From: JBCCFC01 sp965213595
GTDB lineage: Bacteria; Chloroflexota; Anaerolineae; Caldilineales; Caldilineaceae
Direction: 5' to 3'
Assembly: GCA_965213595.1 (NCBI GenBank)
Contig: CBDBZO010000006.1
Location: 3,472,001 to 3,536,000, forward strand
Length of the DNA stretch: 64,000 nucleotides
Part shown: piece by piece, positions 17,276 through 26,616 of the stretch
Layout: each line of letters begins with the position of its first letter
Numbering within the stretch: position 1 is the first letter of the stretch
The notes under the pieces: generated by a model
The model's database searches: none
What the model saw: only the letters and a program-made list of their open reading frames with translations
Told to the model about the DNA's origin: nothing
Translations under genes and position numbers: made by a program

Positions 17276-18301
17276 ATGAAAAGACAGACTGTGTTGATTA
17301 TTGTACTTTTTATGACGCTAGTAGCAACGGCCTGCATAAATGATTTTGGCGCGATACTGCAATCTTCACCGTTGAACGCTCCGAAACCCCAAATTCTTCA
17401 GCCCGAAGATTTTTTTGTCTCACCACTTGCGTCGCCCTTCGATGAGGATGGCGTATTTTTGATGTTTCCGCTAGACGAGACACAGGGGAAGGTACTCCCT
17501 TATTTAATCGACGGCAAAACCGTGCTGCTGCCAGGCAACGTTCGCGTGGATAGCGCTTGGCCCGCCGCCCCTCACTGTATGAATTTGTACCTCTGCCCAA
17601 AAGGCCCATTCATTCAGCTTTTTCACCTGGAGAGCCACTACTCGATTGCGGTTGAAATTGAATCGGGGCGAATTTGGCCGTTTCCGAATGAGTTAGGAGA
17701 ACACGGCGACGAGTATCTTTCCGAGTTTCAATTTCTGATCGATACACTAGGCAAGGAGAAACTGGTCGATGTTGTTGCCCTAGAGCGCGAAGTCACGAGC
17801 GAAATGTCGGTGGGCACGCACGAATCGCCCATCTCTGTTGCACGCAGGAAAGCGCTCCCGGTAGAACCGCTCACCTCTCCGTTTGACGAAAATGGAGCGC
17901 TGATTCTCTTTCCTTTTGACGAAATGGCAGGTATCACAATCCCTTATTTGATTAACGAGGAAAGCGTGCAGCTGCCGCCGGACACAAAGATTGAGGGCGT
18001 ATGGCCGTATACCGAACCCTGTCCGTTTATCACGCTCTGTCCAGATGGCGCCTACATCCAATTGTATAACTTGAACACCGAAACAAGTGTTAGATTAGAA
18101 ATTGAGTCGGGCAGGGTGTGGCCGAATACTTGGACTACTCAGCTAGATGGTGATGAACAATTTGAAGAATTCCAATTTTTGCTTGACATTCTTGGCGAAG
18201 ACAAGCTCGTCGATTATGGAGCCTTGGAATGTGAGTTTGCAAGTGGAAAGCCAACGCTTACTGCCTTGCTGGAATGCCCCGTGTCTGCCACAGCTCCATA
18301 A
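17276..18301 (+). CDS. Hypothetical lipoprotein with internal duplication
   Basis: 341 aa with signal peptide and lipobox VATAC (Cys 20). The mature part is two tandem repeats of about 130 residues. Repeat 1 has SPFDEDGVFLMFPLDE, LPYLIDGKTVLLP, SGRIWPF and EFQFLIDTLGKEKLVD. Repeat 2 has SPFDENGALILFPFDE, IPYLINEESVQLP, SGRVWPN and EFQFLLDILGEDKLVD. No family is recognised; an extracytoplasmic binding or sensor role is only a guess. GGAGG lies 7 bases before the ATG. AT-richer than neighbours. Confidence 0.78.
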   Translation: MKRQTVLIIVLFMTLVATACINDFGAILQSSPLNAPKPQILQPEDFFVSPLASPFDEDGVFLMFPLDETQGKVLPYLIDGKTVLLPGNVRVDSAWPAAPHCMNLYLCPKGPFIQLFHLESHYSIAVEIESGRIWPFPNELGEHGDEYLSEFQFLIDTLGKEKLVDVVALEREVTSEMSVGTHESPISVARRKALPVEPLTSPFDENGALILFPFDEMAGITIPYLINEESVQLPPDTKIEGVWPYTEPCPFITLCPDGAYIQLYNLNTETSVRLEIESGRVWPNTWTTQLDGDEQFEEFQFLLDILGEDKLVDYGALECEFASGKPTLTALLECPVSATAP

Positions 18302-18312
18302 ACTTTTACCAT

Positions 18313-19041
18313 TTACCACCCCAACACTTCACCATCCCGATAAAATCGACCCGTCTCGACCTCCTCCGACGTTGCCGCCCAGACGATGCTGGCCGCGCCC
18401 TCCGAAATTGGGCGCGCGCCCATCTCTGCCATGCCGGGCGCGGTGGCCGTCAGCCCCGGCCCGGCCGCAATGACCCGAATGCCGTTATTTGCCAGTTCGG
18501 CGGCGAACTTGACGGTGAGCGCGATCAGCGCCGCTTTGGAGATGCCGTAGGTCGCCGCGCCGCCATTGTTGGCGCTGAGGCCAAAGTTGGGGTCGCTGTG
18601 CAGGCCCGCACCGCTGGCGACGTTGACGATGCGCGCGTGGTCGCTCTGGCGCAGCAGCGGCAGCAGCCCCTGGATCGTGCGCCACGCGCCGTAGAGATTG
18701 GTCTGCATCACGGTCAGGCTCGCATCTAAGTCTGCCGACGAGGGCATTTCCATCCAGTCGCTGTAGGCCGCCGCGTTGTTGACAAGCAGGTCCAGCCGCC
18801 CAAACTCTTCGTTCAAATCGTCCGCCAGCGTCCGCACGCTCTCGCCGTCCGTCACGTCCAGCGCTTTGGGCGTGACGTCGAGGCCCTCGTCCACCAGCTG
18901 CTTCGCTGCCGCCGCCGCTTTGTCTTGGCTGCGCGCCGTTAGAATCACCGTCATGCCCTTTTGCGCCAGCTGCCGCACAATCTCCAAGCCGATGTTTTTG
19001 CTTGCGCCCGTCACCAGCGCGATCGCTTGATTGGTTGCCAT
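18313..19041 (-). CDS. SDR family oxidoreductase
   Basis: 242-aa short-chain dehydrogenase/reductase, classical type. The cofactor site is ALVTGASKNIGLEIVRQLA, followed by NNAAAYSD. The catalytic block has Ser in VNVASGAG and then Tyr-x-x-x-Lys in YGISKAAL. LTATAPGM lies in the substrate loop. The Arg in LTARSQDKA suggests NADP preference. The substrate is unknown. It converges with the preceding lipoprotein, 11 bp apart. Confidence 0.9.
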   Translation of the reverse strand: MATNQAIALVTGASKNIGLEIVRQLAQKGMTVILTARSQDKAAAAAKQLVDEGLDVTPKALDVTDGESVRTLADDLNEEFGRLDLLVNNAAAYSDWMEMPSSADLDASLTVMQTNLYGAWRTIQGLLPLLRQSDHARIVNVASGAGLHSDPNFGLSANNGGAATYGISKAALIALTVKFAAELANNGIRVIAAGPGLTATAPGMAEMGARPISEGAASIVWAATSEEVETGRFYRDGEVLGW

Positions 19042-19080
19042 ATTGTTTACTCCCTGGGTTAAGTTGCCGAATTGGATGGC

Positions 19081-19145
19081 GAGTGCGCTGCACGGCGTTC
19101 TTAATCACCACTATCCAACTAAGTCGCACGCCGTGCATTGCACTC
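19081..19145. repeat. Family E inverted repeat
   Basis: Arms GAGTGCGCTGCACGGCG and CGCCGTGCATTGCACTC around a 31-nt loop. Five further copies of the same arm cluster at 47285-47476. Confidence 0.75.
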
Positions 19146-19285
19146 CCGATCCAACCTGATCATACACCTGCCGTGACCCAGTTTGGTAACCCATCCGTTT
19201 GACAAAATGATCAGTTTCTACAATTCACGCACCAAACGACCAGTGGCATGATCGCGGCTCTTAGAGATTCATCTACAAAGAGATT

Positions 19286-19365
19286 GATCAACGAAGAGTG
19301 CGAAAAGCACGAAGGGAGAGGGCACGCATTCTTTCCTTCGTGCATCTTCGCGCCCTTCGTTGATC
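19286..19365. repeat. CACGAAG-type inverted repeat (family D, copy 2)
   Basis: Left arm GATCAACGAAGAGTGCGAAA..., right arm CTTCGCGCCCTTCGTTGATC; a diverged copy of the 14065 element. It lies just after the AraC regulator's stop (opposite strand). Confidence 0.7.
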
Positions 19366-19377
19366 GACTTCTTGAGC

Positions 19378-20283
19378 TCACAAAATTGAGGGAGTAACCA
19401 GATCGCCTCGGAACTGACGGGGCGTCTGCCCAGCATGGCGTTTGAAGAAGCGGCTGAAGTGCGTTGGCTCGCTAAAGCCAAGGGCGTCCGAGATTTCGGC
19501 GATGGGGAGATCGGAATGTCGCAAAAATTGCTGGGCGGCCAGCAAAATGCGGCGGGCAATAATCTCGCTGGCCGTTCGGCCCAGCGCGCTCGACACGGCT
19601 CCGCTCAAGTGGTTGGGCGTGACGTGCAGTAGTTCGGCATAATCCTGCACGCTCTGCCGCGTCAGGTAGTGCTGCTCGACCATCTGCACAAAGCGCGCCG
19701 CCAGCGTCGGTCGCGCGGCGGCCTGCTGGGGCGACCAGTGCTGCTCGTAGACGCCCTTGCAGTCAAAGAGCAGCGTGAGCAGCAGGCTTCGCAACATGGG
19801 CGCGCGGTAGGGGTGCGGGGTGTCAAACGTTTGGAGGAGATGCGCAAAGCGGCTGCGCAGGCTGCTTGGCTGGGCGTCAACCAGCGGCAGCACGTTGACT
19901 TCGGTGGCGCGGAAAAAGGGGAAGTCGTCCAGCAGGGGCGTGGGGTGGTGGCTTAAAAATTCGGGCTGAAAGTAGAGCAAAAAGCCTTGCTGCGCCTCGC
20001 CGCGCACCCAAGACGAGACGTGGCCCGGCGACTGAAACGAAATTGTGCAGTCGAGCAAGTCTGGGCGAACGGCGTTTAGCTGGAGCATGGCATCGTCGGC
20101 GTGCTCCAGCAGCATGACGCAGTAAAAGCGCAGCGTGTAAGGCGGCATGGCGCGGCGCGTCGAGGGGTAAGTTTCTTCGAGCGTGTAGACGTGAAATCCG
20201 GGCAAATCCGTGCGCCCGGTGAAGCCCATCGCCTCGTGGGCGGCGTTGATGTCGTTAAAGTGGAGAATTTGACGGCGCTGCAT
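19378..20283 (-). CDS. AraC family transcriptional regulator
   Basis: 301 aa. The N-terminal about 170 residues resemble the AraC cupin effector domain (PPYTLRFYCVMLLEHADDAMLQLNAVRPDLL). The C-terminus holds two helix-turn-helix units: SVQDYAELLHVTPNHLSGAV, and LPIAEISDALGFSEPTHFSRFFKRHAGQTPRQFR, the canonical AraC signature. The target is unknown; the SDR gene downstream in the same direction is the nearest candidate. Start at 20283 (MQRRQILHF) matches the domain; a 20-residue upstream extension reaches into the terminator hairpin and is unlikely. Confidence 0.9.
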   Translation of the reverse strand: MQRRQILHFNDINAAHEAMGFTGRTDLPGFHVYTLEETYPSTRRAMPPYTLRFYCVMLLEHADDAMLQLNAVRPDLLDCTISFQSPGHVSSWVRGEAQQGFLLYFQPEFLSHHPTPLLDDFPFFRATEVNVLPLVDAQPSSLRSRFAHLLQTFDTPHPYRAPMLRSLLLTLLFDCKGVYEQHWSPQQAAARPTLAARFVQMVEQHYLTRQSVQDYAELLHVTPNHLSGAVSSALGRTASEIIARRILLAAQQFLRHSDLPIAEISDALGFSEPTHFSRFFKRHAGQTPRQFRGDLVTPSIL

Positions 20284-20333
20284 AAGAATTGGCCGGGCTG
20301 ACCACCCACTCAAGCGGCTTAAAAACCAAACGA

Positions 20334-20364
20334 CGAGGGCCAACGAAAATTCCGTTGGCCCTCG
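20334..20364 (-). terminator. Intrinsic terminator
   Basis: Perfect 12-bp stem CGAGGGCCAACG / CGTTGGCCCTCG with a 7-nt loop. On the minus strand it is followed by TCGTTTGGTTTTT, so it should end the transcript of the leftward 112-aa gene and separate it from the AraC gene. Confidence 0.8.
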
Positions 20365-20437
20365 TTTGCAGATTAACTTGTCTAACCTCCTCGTAAGCCG
20401 GCGACTGCGGCTTCACGCTTCTGGCGTCACTGCGTCA

Positions 20438-20776
20438 CTACCGTGTATTTGCGTCTGCGCGCTCGGCCTCCGCGTGCTGTAGCTCGCGAATAACGTCATC
20501 GACGCGGCGCTTGTAGCGCAACATCTCGCGGCGGCACTCCACCTCCGCGCTTGATTCGGCCCGGAAGGTGCGCAATGTCTCTTCCAGCTCTTCGTCCACC
20601 TGAAGCTGGCTGCGGTTGACGTGGGAGCCACGCAGAAATTCGCGCATCTGCTCAGCCACGGTGGTATCGTAATGCGTCAAATCGTTGTGCAAGTCAACCA
20701 GGCGGTCACTCGCAATGGCCGGCATGGGGAGCGATCGCAACATCTCCCACGCTCGCGTCAATTTTCGACGGTGCAT
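20438..20776 (-). CDS. Hypothetical helical protein
   Basis: 112 aa, strongly charged and predicted all-helical: DEELEETLRTFRAESSAEVECRREML and RYKRRVDDVIRELQHAEAE look like coiled-coil. No family is recognised. Start ATG 20776 is chosen because TATAAT occurs on the minus strand at 20801-20806, which would put the transcript start inside the longer frame that begins at 20845. The terminator at 20334-20364 follows. Confidence 0.55.
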   Translation of the reverse strand: MHRRKLTRAWEMLRSLPMPAIASDRLVDLHNDLTHYDTTVAEQMREFLRGSHVNRSQLQVDEELEETLRTFRAESSAEVECRREMLRYKRRVDDVIRELQHAEAERADANTR

Positions 20777-21219
20777 TGTATGTACTTGCGCTCCAATTCT
20801 ATTATAATTAAGCGAGAACAGCGAGAGAATGCCAAACCGACGCATCCAGCTGCTCTGACGTTAAGGTTGGCGTCTGCTCCATGGAATTATAGCAGCCCGG
20901 CAACTCAAACTTGAAAAAGGAAGTGCACCTAATCAACCAACAAAGCGCCGCTGCCGTTCTCCTCAACCGTCCGCTTGCTATTCCAAAGTTTGTGTATTTG
21001 TCGCAGAGAGGAGACTCCCCACAAAAAGAGCACGTGCCAAATCTCAGACATTTAGCAAATGTCGCCTGTGACAATCGCTGTTTGACAGGGTAGCTCAAAT
21101 GTTCTACAATGGCAACAGAATTTATAGGTACTACTTATAGCCTTTACTCAAACAGGAGCCATCATCCCATGTGTGCGGCAAAGCGACGGAAATCGAGCAA
21201 ATCACCGGAGGCGGAAACT
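20777..21219. other. Divergent regulatory region upstream of recA
   Basis: Carries two minus-strand TATAAT boxes (20801-20806 and 20886-20891) for the leftward gene and the recA promoter on the plus strand (21082-21110). No structured RNA or ORF was recognised in between. Confidence 0.55.
21082..21110 (+). promoter_or_regulatory. recA promoter, near-consensus sigma-70
   Basis: TTGACA (21082-21087), 17-bp spacer, TACAAT (21105-21110). A half-site ATGTTC (21099-21104) lies in the spacer, where a LexA box would sit, but its left arm is poor. Transcription would start near 21117, so translation cannot begin at ATG 21109. Confidence 0.8.
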
Positions 21220-22314
<1,095 letters not shown>

Positions 22315-22323
22315 TTTCTAATG

Positions 22324-22378
22324 AACAGGACGACGTACGGGCACGCCATGGCGTGCCCGTACGGTCGTCCTGTTTTTA
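22324..22378 (+). terminator. recA terminator built on a family A palindrome
   Basis: The GTACGGGCACGCC core palindrome is extended on both sides by AACAGGACGAC / GTCGTCCTGTT (one-base bulge) and followed by TTT, giving a very stable terminator-like hairpin. Confidence 0.8.
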
Positions 22379-22462
22379 CTCCATTCTGTTGTAGCTGAGC
22401 GGTTTTCAATCGCTTGGCTACTTTTTTGCCCTCCATACCCCCCACCGTGCTATCATTCCCCT

Positions 22463-23641
22463 ATGACAGCACCGACCAAACCCGCACCTTTCACCTTCGA
22501 GCTCCACGCCAGCGACGGCGAGGCGCGCCGCGGCACCTTCCACACGCCGCATGGACCCATCGCCACGCCCGTCTTTGCGCCGGTGGGTACGCTGGCCAAC
22601 GTCAAAACGCTGGAGCCACGTGATTTGTACGAGGCGGGCTGCGACTTAATTCTGGCGAATACGTATCATCTCTACCTGCGCCCTGGCCACGAACTGATCC
22701 GCGACTTTGGCGGGCTGCACCACTTCATGGGCTGGGACAAGCCCATCCTCACCGACTCCGGCGGCTTCCAGGTCTTTAGCCTGGCCGAGCAGCGTCAGCT
22801 CGACGACGACGGCGTTACCTTTCGCAGCCACATCGACGGCAGCCAGCACCGTTTTACGCCGGAGCGCGTGATGGAGGTCGAGCAGGCCTTGGGGCCGGAT
22901 ATTGCCATGGTGCTCGACGAGTGCCCGGCGCCGCTGGACCGCGACTACAACATCACAGCGCTCGACCGCACGCACCGCTGGGCCGAGCGCTGTCGCGCGG
23001 CGCACACGCGGGCCGACCAGGCGCTCTTTGGCATTGTCCAGGGCGGCGTCTTCCCGGATTTGCGCGTGCGGAGCGCCGAGTTTTTGCGCGAGCTCGATTT
23101 TCCCGGCTATGCGGTGGGCGGGCTGGCAGTGGGTGAAACCAAAGAGCAAATGTACGAGACGCTGGACGTTACCTGCCCGGCCTTGCCGAGCGACAAGCCG
23201 CGCTACCTGATGGGCGTCGGTGCGCCGGAGGACATTGTGGAGGCTGTCTATCGCGGCATTGATTTTTTTGATTGCGTGCTGCCGACGCGCATCGCCCGCA
23301 ACGGCGCGCTCTTCACGTCGGAGGGTCGGCTCAACTTGCGCAACGCCCAGTTCGCCGAGGACGCGCGCCCCGTGCAGGAAGACTGTGGCTGCTACACCTG
23401 CCGCACCTTCTCGCGTGCCTACCTGCGCCACCTTTACAAAGCCAACGAAATCACCGCGCTGCGGCTGGGCACCATCCACAACGTCTGCTTTATGCAGCAG
23501 CTTATGCGCGACGTGCGCGCGGCCATCGAGGCCGGAACATTTGACGCATTCCGCGAGGGATTTTTGTCTCGCTACACGATTAGCAATCAGAAGGTGCGCC
23601 ACCAGCAGCGGGCGCACTACGCCGCGGCGAAGGCGGCGTAG
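22463..23641 (+). CDS. tgt: tRNA-guanine transglycosylase
   Basis: 392 aa. It exchanges G34 for preQ1 (queuosine precursor) in GUN-anticodon tRNAs. The general-base Asp is in TDSGGFQVFS, substrate-binding GGLAVGE precedes, the nucleophile Asp is in FDCVLPTRIARNG, and the zinc site is CGCYTCRTF with the later His (IHNVCF region). Start ATG 22463 matches the usual N-terminus (FTFELHASDGEARRG). No queA or queuosine precursor genes are adjacent. Confidence 0.96.
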   Translation: MTAPTKPAPFTFELHASDGEARRGTFHTPHGPIATPVFAPVGTLANVKTLEPRDLYEAGCDLILANTYHLYLRPGHELIRDFGGLHHFMGWDKPILTDSGGFQVFSLAEQRQLDDDGVTFRSHIDGSQHRFTPERVMEVEQALGPDIAMVLDECPAPLDRDYNITALDRTHRWAERCRAAHTRADQALFGIVQGGVFPDLRVRSAEFLRELDFPGYAVGGLAVGETKEQMYETLDVTCPALPSDKPRYLMGVGAPEDIVEAVYRGIDFFDCVLPTRIARNGALFTSEGRLNLRNAQFAEDARPVQEDCGCYTCRTFSRAYLRHLYKANEITALRLGTIHNVCFMQQLMRDVRAAIEAGTFDAFREGFLSRYTISNQKVRHQQRAHYAAAKAA

Positions 23642-23694
23642 AGTTTGTCAACAATGGCGTGCCCGCACCACCGCGGCTTGCTGGATTACCAACC

Positions 23695-24393
23695 ATGATT
23701 CGACGCGACTACATCCTCCGCATTATCGAAGAATTTGTTGGCGTGATTCACCGCGTCTTCAACCTCACCAGCAGAGGGCAGTACGATGCGGCTCACGCCG
23801 AAATTGAGCGCTCGCTGCACGAACTGATCCACTTTGATTCCGATGCCGCGCTGCGAGCGACCGAGCAAGAGCTTGTGGCGCGGATGCAGCTTCTCTCCGT
23901 GGATGAGGATTGGCGCGCGCGCTGCTTGGTTGTCGCAACGCTGCTGGCAGTGGAGGGCGATATTCGCCGCCATGGGCGAGATGTCGACGCGGCCTACCCG
24001 TTCCACCTGCGTGCGCTGCACCTGGCGCTTCTCGGTCGCAGCCCCGATACACACAAGGCCGAGCAAGAGGACGAGCGCAGCGTTCAGCCCGATTGGCCCG
24101 ATGATCTGCTAAGCGTCGAATACGCATTGAGCAAGCTGGACGATTATGTGCTGCCGCTGGAAACGCAGCTTGCCCTGCTCGCTCACTATCAAGCGGCGGG
24201 TGATTACGCTGAAGCGGAAAATCTGCTCTTTACGTGGCTGGACGAGCAGCCGGGTAATGCGGCGCTGCTGCACCGGGGCATCGCCTTTTATCAGTCGTTG
24301 CTCGAACAATCCGACAGCGATCTCGCCATGCGAGGACTGCCGCGGGCCGAAGTTCAGGAAGGGTTGGTAGATTTACAAGCGCGGGCCGCTTGA
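23695..24393 (+). CDS. DUF6483-type hypothetical protein
   Basis: 232 aa, helical, TPR-like in its second half (LLAHYQAAGDYAEAENLLFTWLDEQPGNAALL). The opening MIRRDYILRIIEEFVGVI is the signature of the DUF6483 group, found mostly in Firmicutes and Chloroflexota; function unknown. ATG 23695 is chosen because the family opening begins there; the sequence just before it (ATGGCGTGCCCG) is a fragment of a family A palindrome. Confidence 0.8.
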   Translation: MIRRDYILRIIEEFVGVIHRVFNLTSRGQYDAAHAEIERSLHELIHFDSDAALRATEQELVARMQLLSVDEDWRARCLVVATLLAVEGDIRRHGRDVDAAYPFHLRALHLALLGRSPDTHKAEQEDERSVQPDWPDDLLSVEYALSKLDDYVLPLETQLALLAHYQAAGDYAEAENLLFTWLDEQPGNAALLHRGIAFYQSLLEQSDSDLAMRGLPRAEVQEGLVDLQARAA

Positions 24394-24480
24394 CCAACGC
24401 AGCGCATTATCTACAGGTAGTTAACCAACAAAGAAGCTGAGGTTTTCAACCTTCGGCCTCTGCCGACGAAAGGCGTTTTC

Positions 24481-25344
24481 TTGTTCGAGATTTTCAAAGC
24501 CATCGTGCTCGGCTTCGTGCAGGGCGCAACGGAGTTTATCCCGGTTAGCAGCAGCGGCCACCTGGTGCTCGTGCCCTGGCTGCTGGGCTGGACGCCTAGT
24601 TCGCTGCTCTTTGATACGGTGCTGCACTGGGGCACGCTGCTCGCCATTCTGATCGTTTTTTGGAGCGACTTCTGGGGCATGGCCGTGGCCGCGCTGCAAA
24701 GCCTGGCCCGTCGCTCGCTGGCCGATCCGCGCGCGCGGCTGGCCTGGGCCATCGTGCTCGGCAGCGTGCCCGCAGCGATTGGTGGCCTCTTCTTCGAGGA
24801 CTTTCTCGAAGGGCTCTTTGCCAGCCCGCGCGCCGCCGGCTTCTTTCTGCTGGTGACGGCGGCTTTGCTGGCCGGCAGCGAATGGTTGACGGCCCGCCAG
24901 CGCGGGCGGCAAGTAAAAGGTGGTGCAGTTTTCTATCTTCAGCGGGAGGGGCTGGATCGGCTGACCTTTGCCGACGCAGGCGTGATCGGCTTGGCGCAGG
25001 CGCTGGCGCTGGCGCCGGGCGTGAGCCGCAGCGGCAGCACGATTGCCGCCGGGCTGGTGCGCGGGCTGCGGCGCGACGATGCGGCGCGCTTTAGCTTTCT
25101 GCTTGGCACGCCCGCCTTCTTTGGCGCGGGGCTGCTCCAATTAACGGAGGCACTCAGCATCAACGCCAGCGAAGTCGTTGCGCAAACGCCCGCACTGGTC
25201 GTCGGCTTTCTGGTGAGCGCTATCACGGGCTTTGCCGCTATTCGCTTTTTGCTGCGCTACCTGCGCAACCACAATCTTTATATCTTTGCGGCGTATTGCC
25301 TCGTCGCGGGCCTGCTTGCCGTTGGGCTGACGTTGATTCCGTAG
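24481..25344 (+). CDS. uppP: Undecaprenyl-diphosphatase
   Basis: 287-aa polytopic membrane enzyme (BacA/UppP) that dephosphorylates undecaprenyl diphosphate to recycle the lipid carrier for cell-wall and surface glycan synthesis. The two signatures are GATEFIPVSSSGHLVLVPWLLG near the N-terminus and ALAPGVSRSGSTIAAG in the second half. It begins at a TTG codon; no in-frame ATG is available near the conserved start. It is followed by a family B palindrome at 25361. Confidence 0.94.
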   Translation: MFEIFKAIVLGFVQGATEFIPVSSSGHLVLVPWLLGWTPSSLLFDTVLHWGTLLAILIVFWSDFWGMAVAALQSLARRSLADPRARLAWAIVLGSVPAAIGGLFFEDFLEGLFASPRAAGFFLLVTAALLAGSEWLTARQRGRQVKGGAVFYLQREGLDRLTFADAGVIGLAQALALAPGVSRSGSTIAAGLVRGLRRDDAARFSFLLGTPAFFGAGLLQLTEALSINASEVVAQTPALVVGFLVSAITGFAAIRFLLRYLRNHNLYIFAAYCLVAGLLAVGLTLIP

Positions 25345-25360
25345 CGTCGTGCAATTTTGA

Positions 25361-25392
25361 CCGTAGTGGCTGGGCGCGCCCAGCCACTACGG
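25361..25392. terminator. Family B palindrome after uppP
   Basis: Perfect 32-nt palindrome: CCGTAGTGGCTGGGCG and its reverse complement. Same ends and centre as the 2156 element. Confidence 0.7.
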
Positions 25393-25447
25393 TCGAACGC
25401 CACATCGAAACCGCTTGACGTTTGCCGTCTGTTCCTCCAATGCTCCC

Positions 25448-26410
25448 ATGAGTTTACGTCATCGCTTAATTTTGCTATGTCTTGCCAGCCTCTGCCTGCT
25501 TACCCTAACCAGTTGTGAGCAGACAACCGTGGCCCCGCGCGAAACGATTACTCTCTCCATCGCCGGGTCGACGGCGATGCAGCCCGTGCTGCTCGAACTG
25601 ACGGATGCCTTCACGCGCCAGCAGCCGCACGTGGTCTTTAGCCTGCGGGGCGGCGGCAGCGAATTGGGCGAGGCGCTGATTCGCGACGGCCAGGTCGATC
25701 TGGCGGCGAGCACGCTGCTGCCCGGCGAGACGGACGACAACGCGCGGCGCACGCCGATCGGGCTGGACGGCGTGGCGATCATCGTCAATGCGCGGCGCGA
25801 CGTGGAGACGTTGACGGTTGAGCAGGTGCGGAATATATTTACGGGCGACGTGCTCGACTGGTCCACCGTCGAAAGTGAAGCGGCGGCAGAAGTGGACCCC
25901 ACAGAAAATTCCGAGCCGGGCACACCGGGCACGGAGGAAGCCGCGCCGCCCCAAGGCGACGACGACATTCTGCTGGTGAGCCGCGAGGACGGCAGCGGCT
26001 CGCGCAGCGTGTTTGAGGAGCGCATCCTGCGGGGCGCGCCGGTTTCGCTAACGGCGGTTGTCATGCCGACGAGCGCAGACGTGGTCGAGTATGTGGCGAG
26101 CCAGCCCAACGCCATCGGCTATGTGTCGCCCGCCCATCTCCAACGCCCGACCGCCGGCGCGGATGCCGATGCCGCCACCGTTGTCGCCGGTGATGCGGAA
26201 GCACAGCCCAGCGAGCACGTGCGCCTGGTCGCCCTCGATGGGCTGCTGCCCGCCGATAGCACCCTGCGCGACCAGAGCTACCCGCTCACGCAGCCGCTCT
26301 ACCTGCTCACGCGCGGCGAGCCCACGGAGACGGTGCGCCAATTTGTGGACTTTGTGCTCAGCCCCAGGGGGCAGGCCATTGTGGGCCGCTACCACACGCG
26401 GCTGCGTTGA
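25448..26410 (+). CDS. PstS-like phosphate-binding lipoprotein
   Basis: 320 aa with lipobox LTSC (Cys 26). The PBP_like_2/PstS fold is shown by LSIAGSTAMQPVLLELTDAF, then GGGSELGEALIRDGQVDLAAS and REDGSGSRSVFEERIL, the phosphate-contacting motifs. A proline/acid-rich insert (around residues 145-170) precedes the GSGSR motif. No pstCAB transporter genes are adjacent, so it may be an orphan binding protein. ATG 25448 gives a proper signal peptide. Confidence 0.85.
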   Translation: MSLRHRLILLCLASLCLLTLTSCEQTTVAPRETITLSIAGSTAMQPVLLELTDAFTRQQPHVVFSLRGGGSELGEALIRDGQVDLAASTLLPGETDDNARRTPIGLDGVAIIVNARRDVETLTVEQVRNIFTGDVLDWSTVESEAAAEVDPTENSEPGTPGTEEAAPPQGDDDILLVSREDGSGSRSVFEERILRGAPVSLTAVVMPTSADVVEYVASQPNAIGYVSPAHLQRPTAGADADAATVVAGDAEAQPSEHVRLVALDGLLPADSTLRDQSYPLTQPLYLLTRGEPTETVRQFVDFVLSPRGQAIVGRYHTRLR

Positions 26411-26438
26411 TTGTCTTATTGTTTGTTCTCCGAGAAAT

Positions 26439-26468
26439 TTGTAAAAACGAAAAGAATGTGCTATACTT
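26439..26468 (+). promoter_or_regulatory. Candidate nusA operon promoter
   Basis: TTGTAA (26439-26444), 18-bp spacer, TATACT (26463-26468). It lies upstream of the leader hairpin and the nusA block. Confidence 0.6.
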
Positions 26469-26518
26469 TATTTACGGTAAAGATGGTTTTATTAGATGTT
26501 CACGGTGTATACAGACGG

Positions 26519-26545
26519 TGGAAGTGGGGAGAGCCCCACTTTTCT
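26519..26545 (+). ncRNA. rimP-leader-like hairpin upstream of nusA
   Basis: Stem AAGTGGGG / CCCCACTT with AGAG loop, followed by TTCTTGTTGTATAGAGAC. The GTGGGGAGAGCCCCAC hairpin followed by a T-rich stretch is what is seen ahead of rimP in many bacteria (rimP leader). Here rimP is absent and nusA starts 72 bases after the hairpin. Confidence 0.6.
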
Positions 26546-26616
26546 TGTTGTATAGAGACTTTTTGCTGTCGGCGAGCTGCTGTGGCGAGATGGATAAGTT
26601 TGATTGAGGATAAATT

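Larger units (their letters stand above)
19042..19377. other. 335-bp intergenic region with two palindromes
   Basis: Contains the family E inverted repeat GAGTGCGCTGCACGGCG / CGCCGTGCATTGCACTC (19081-19145) and the second family D CACGAAG hairpin (19286-19365). No ORF is supportable. Confidence 0.65.

Noticed and set aside
20808..21098. Cys-containing ORF on the minus strand upstream of recA
   Set aside because: It overlaps the recA promoter and two minus-strand TATAAT boxes and has no family features.
25448..26410. Start of a complete Pst phosphate transport operon
   Set aside because: The next gene is nusA with its own promoter; no pstC, pstA or pstB follows.
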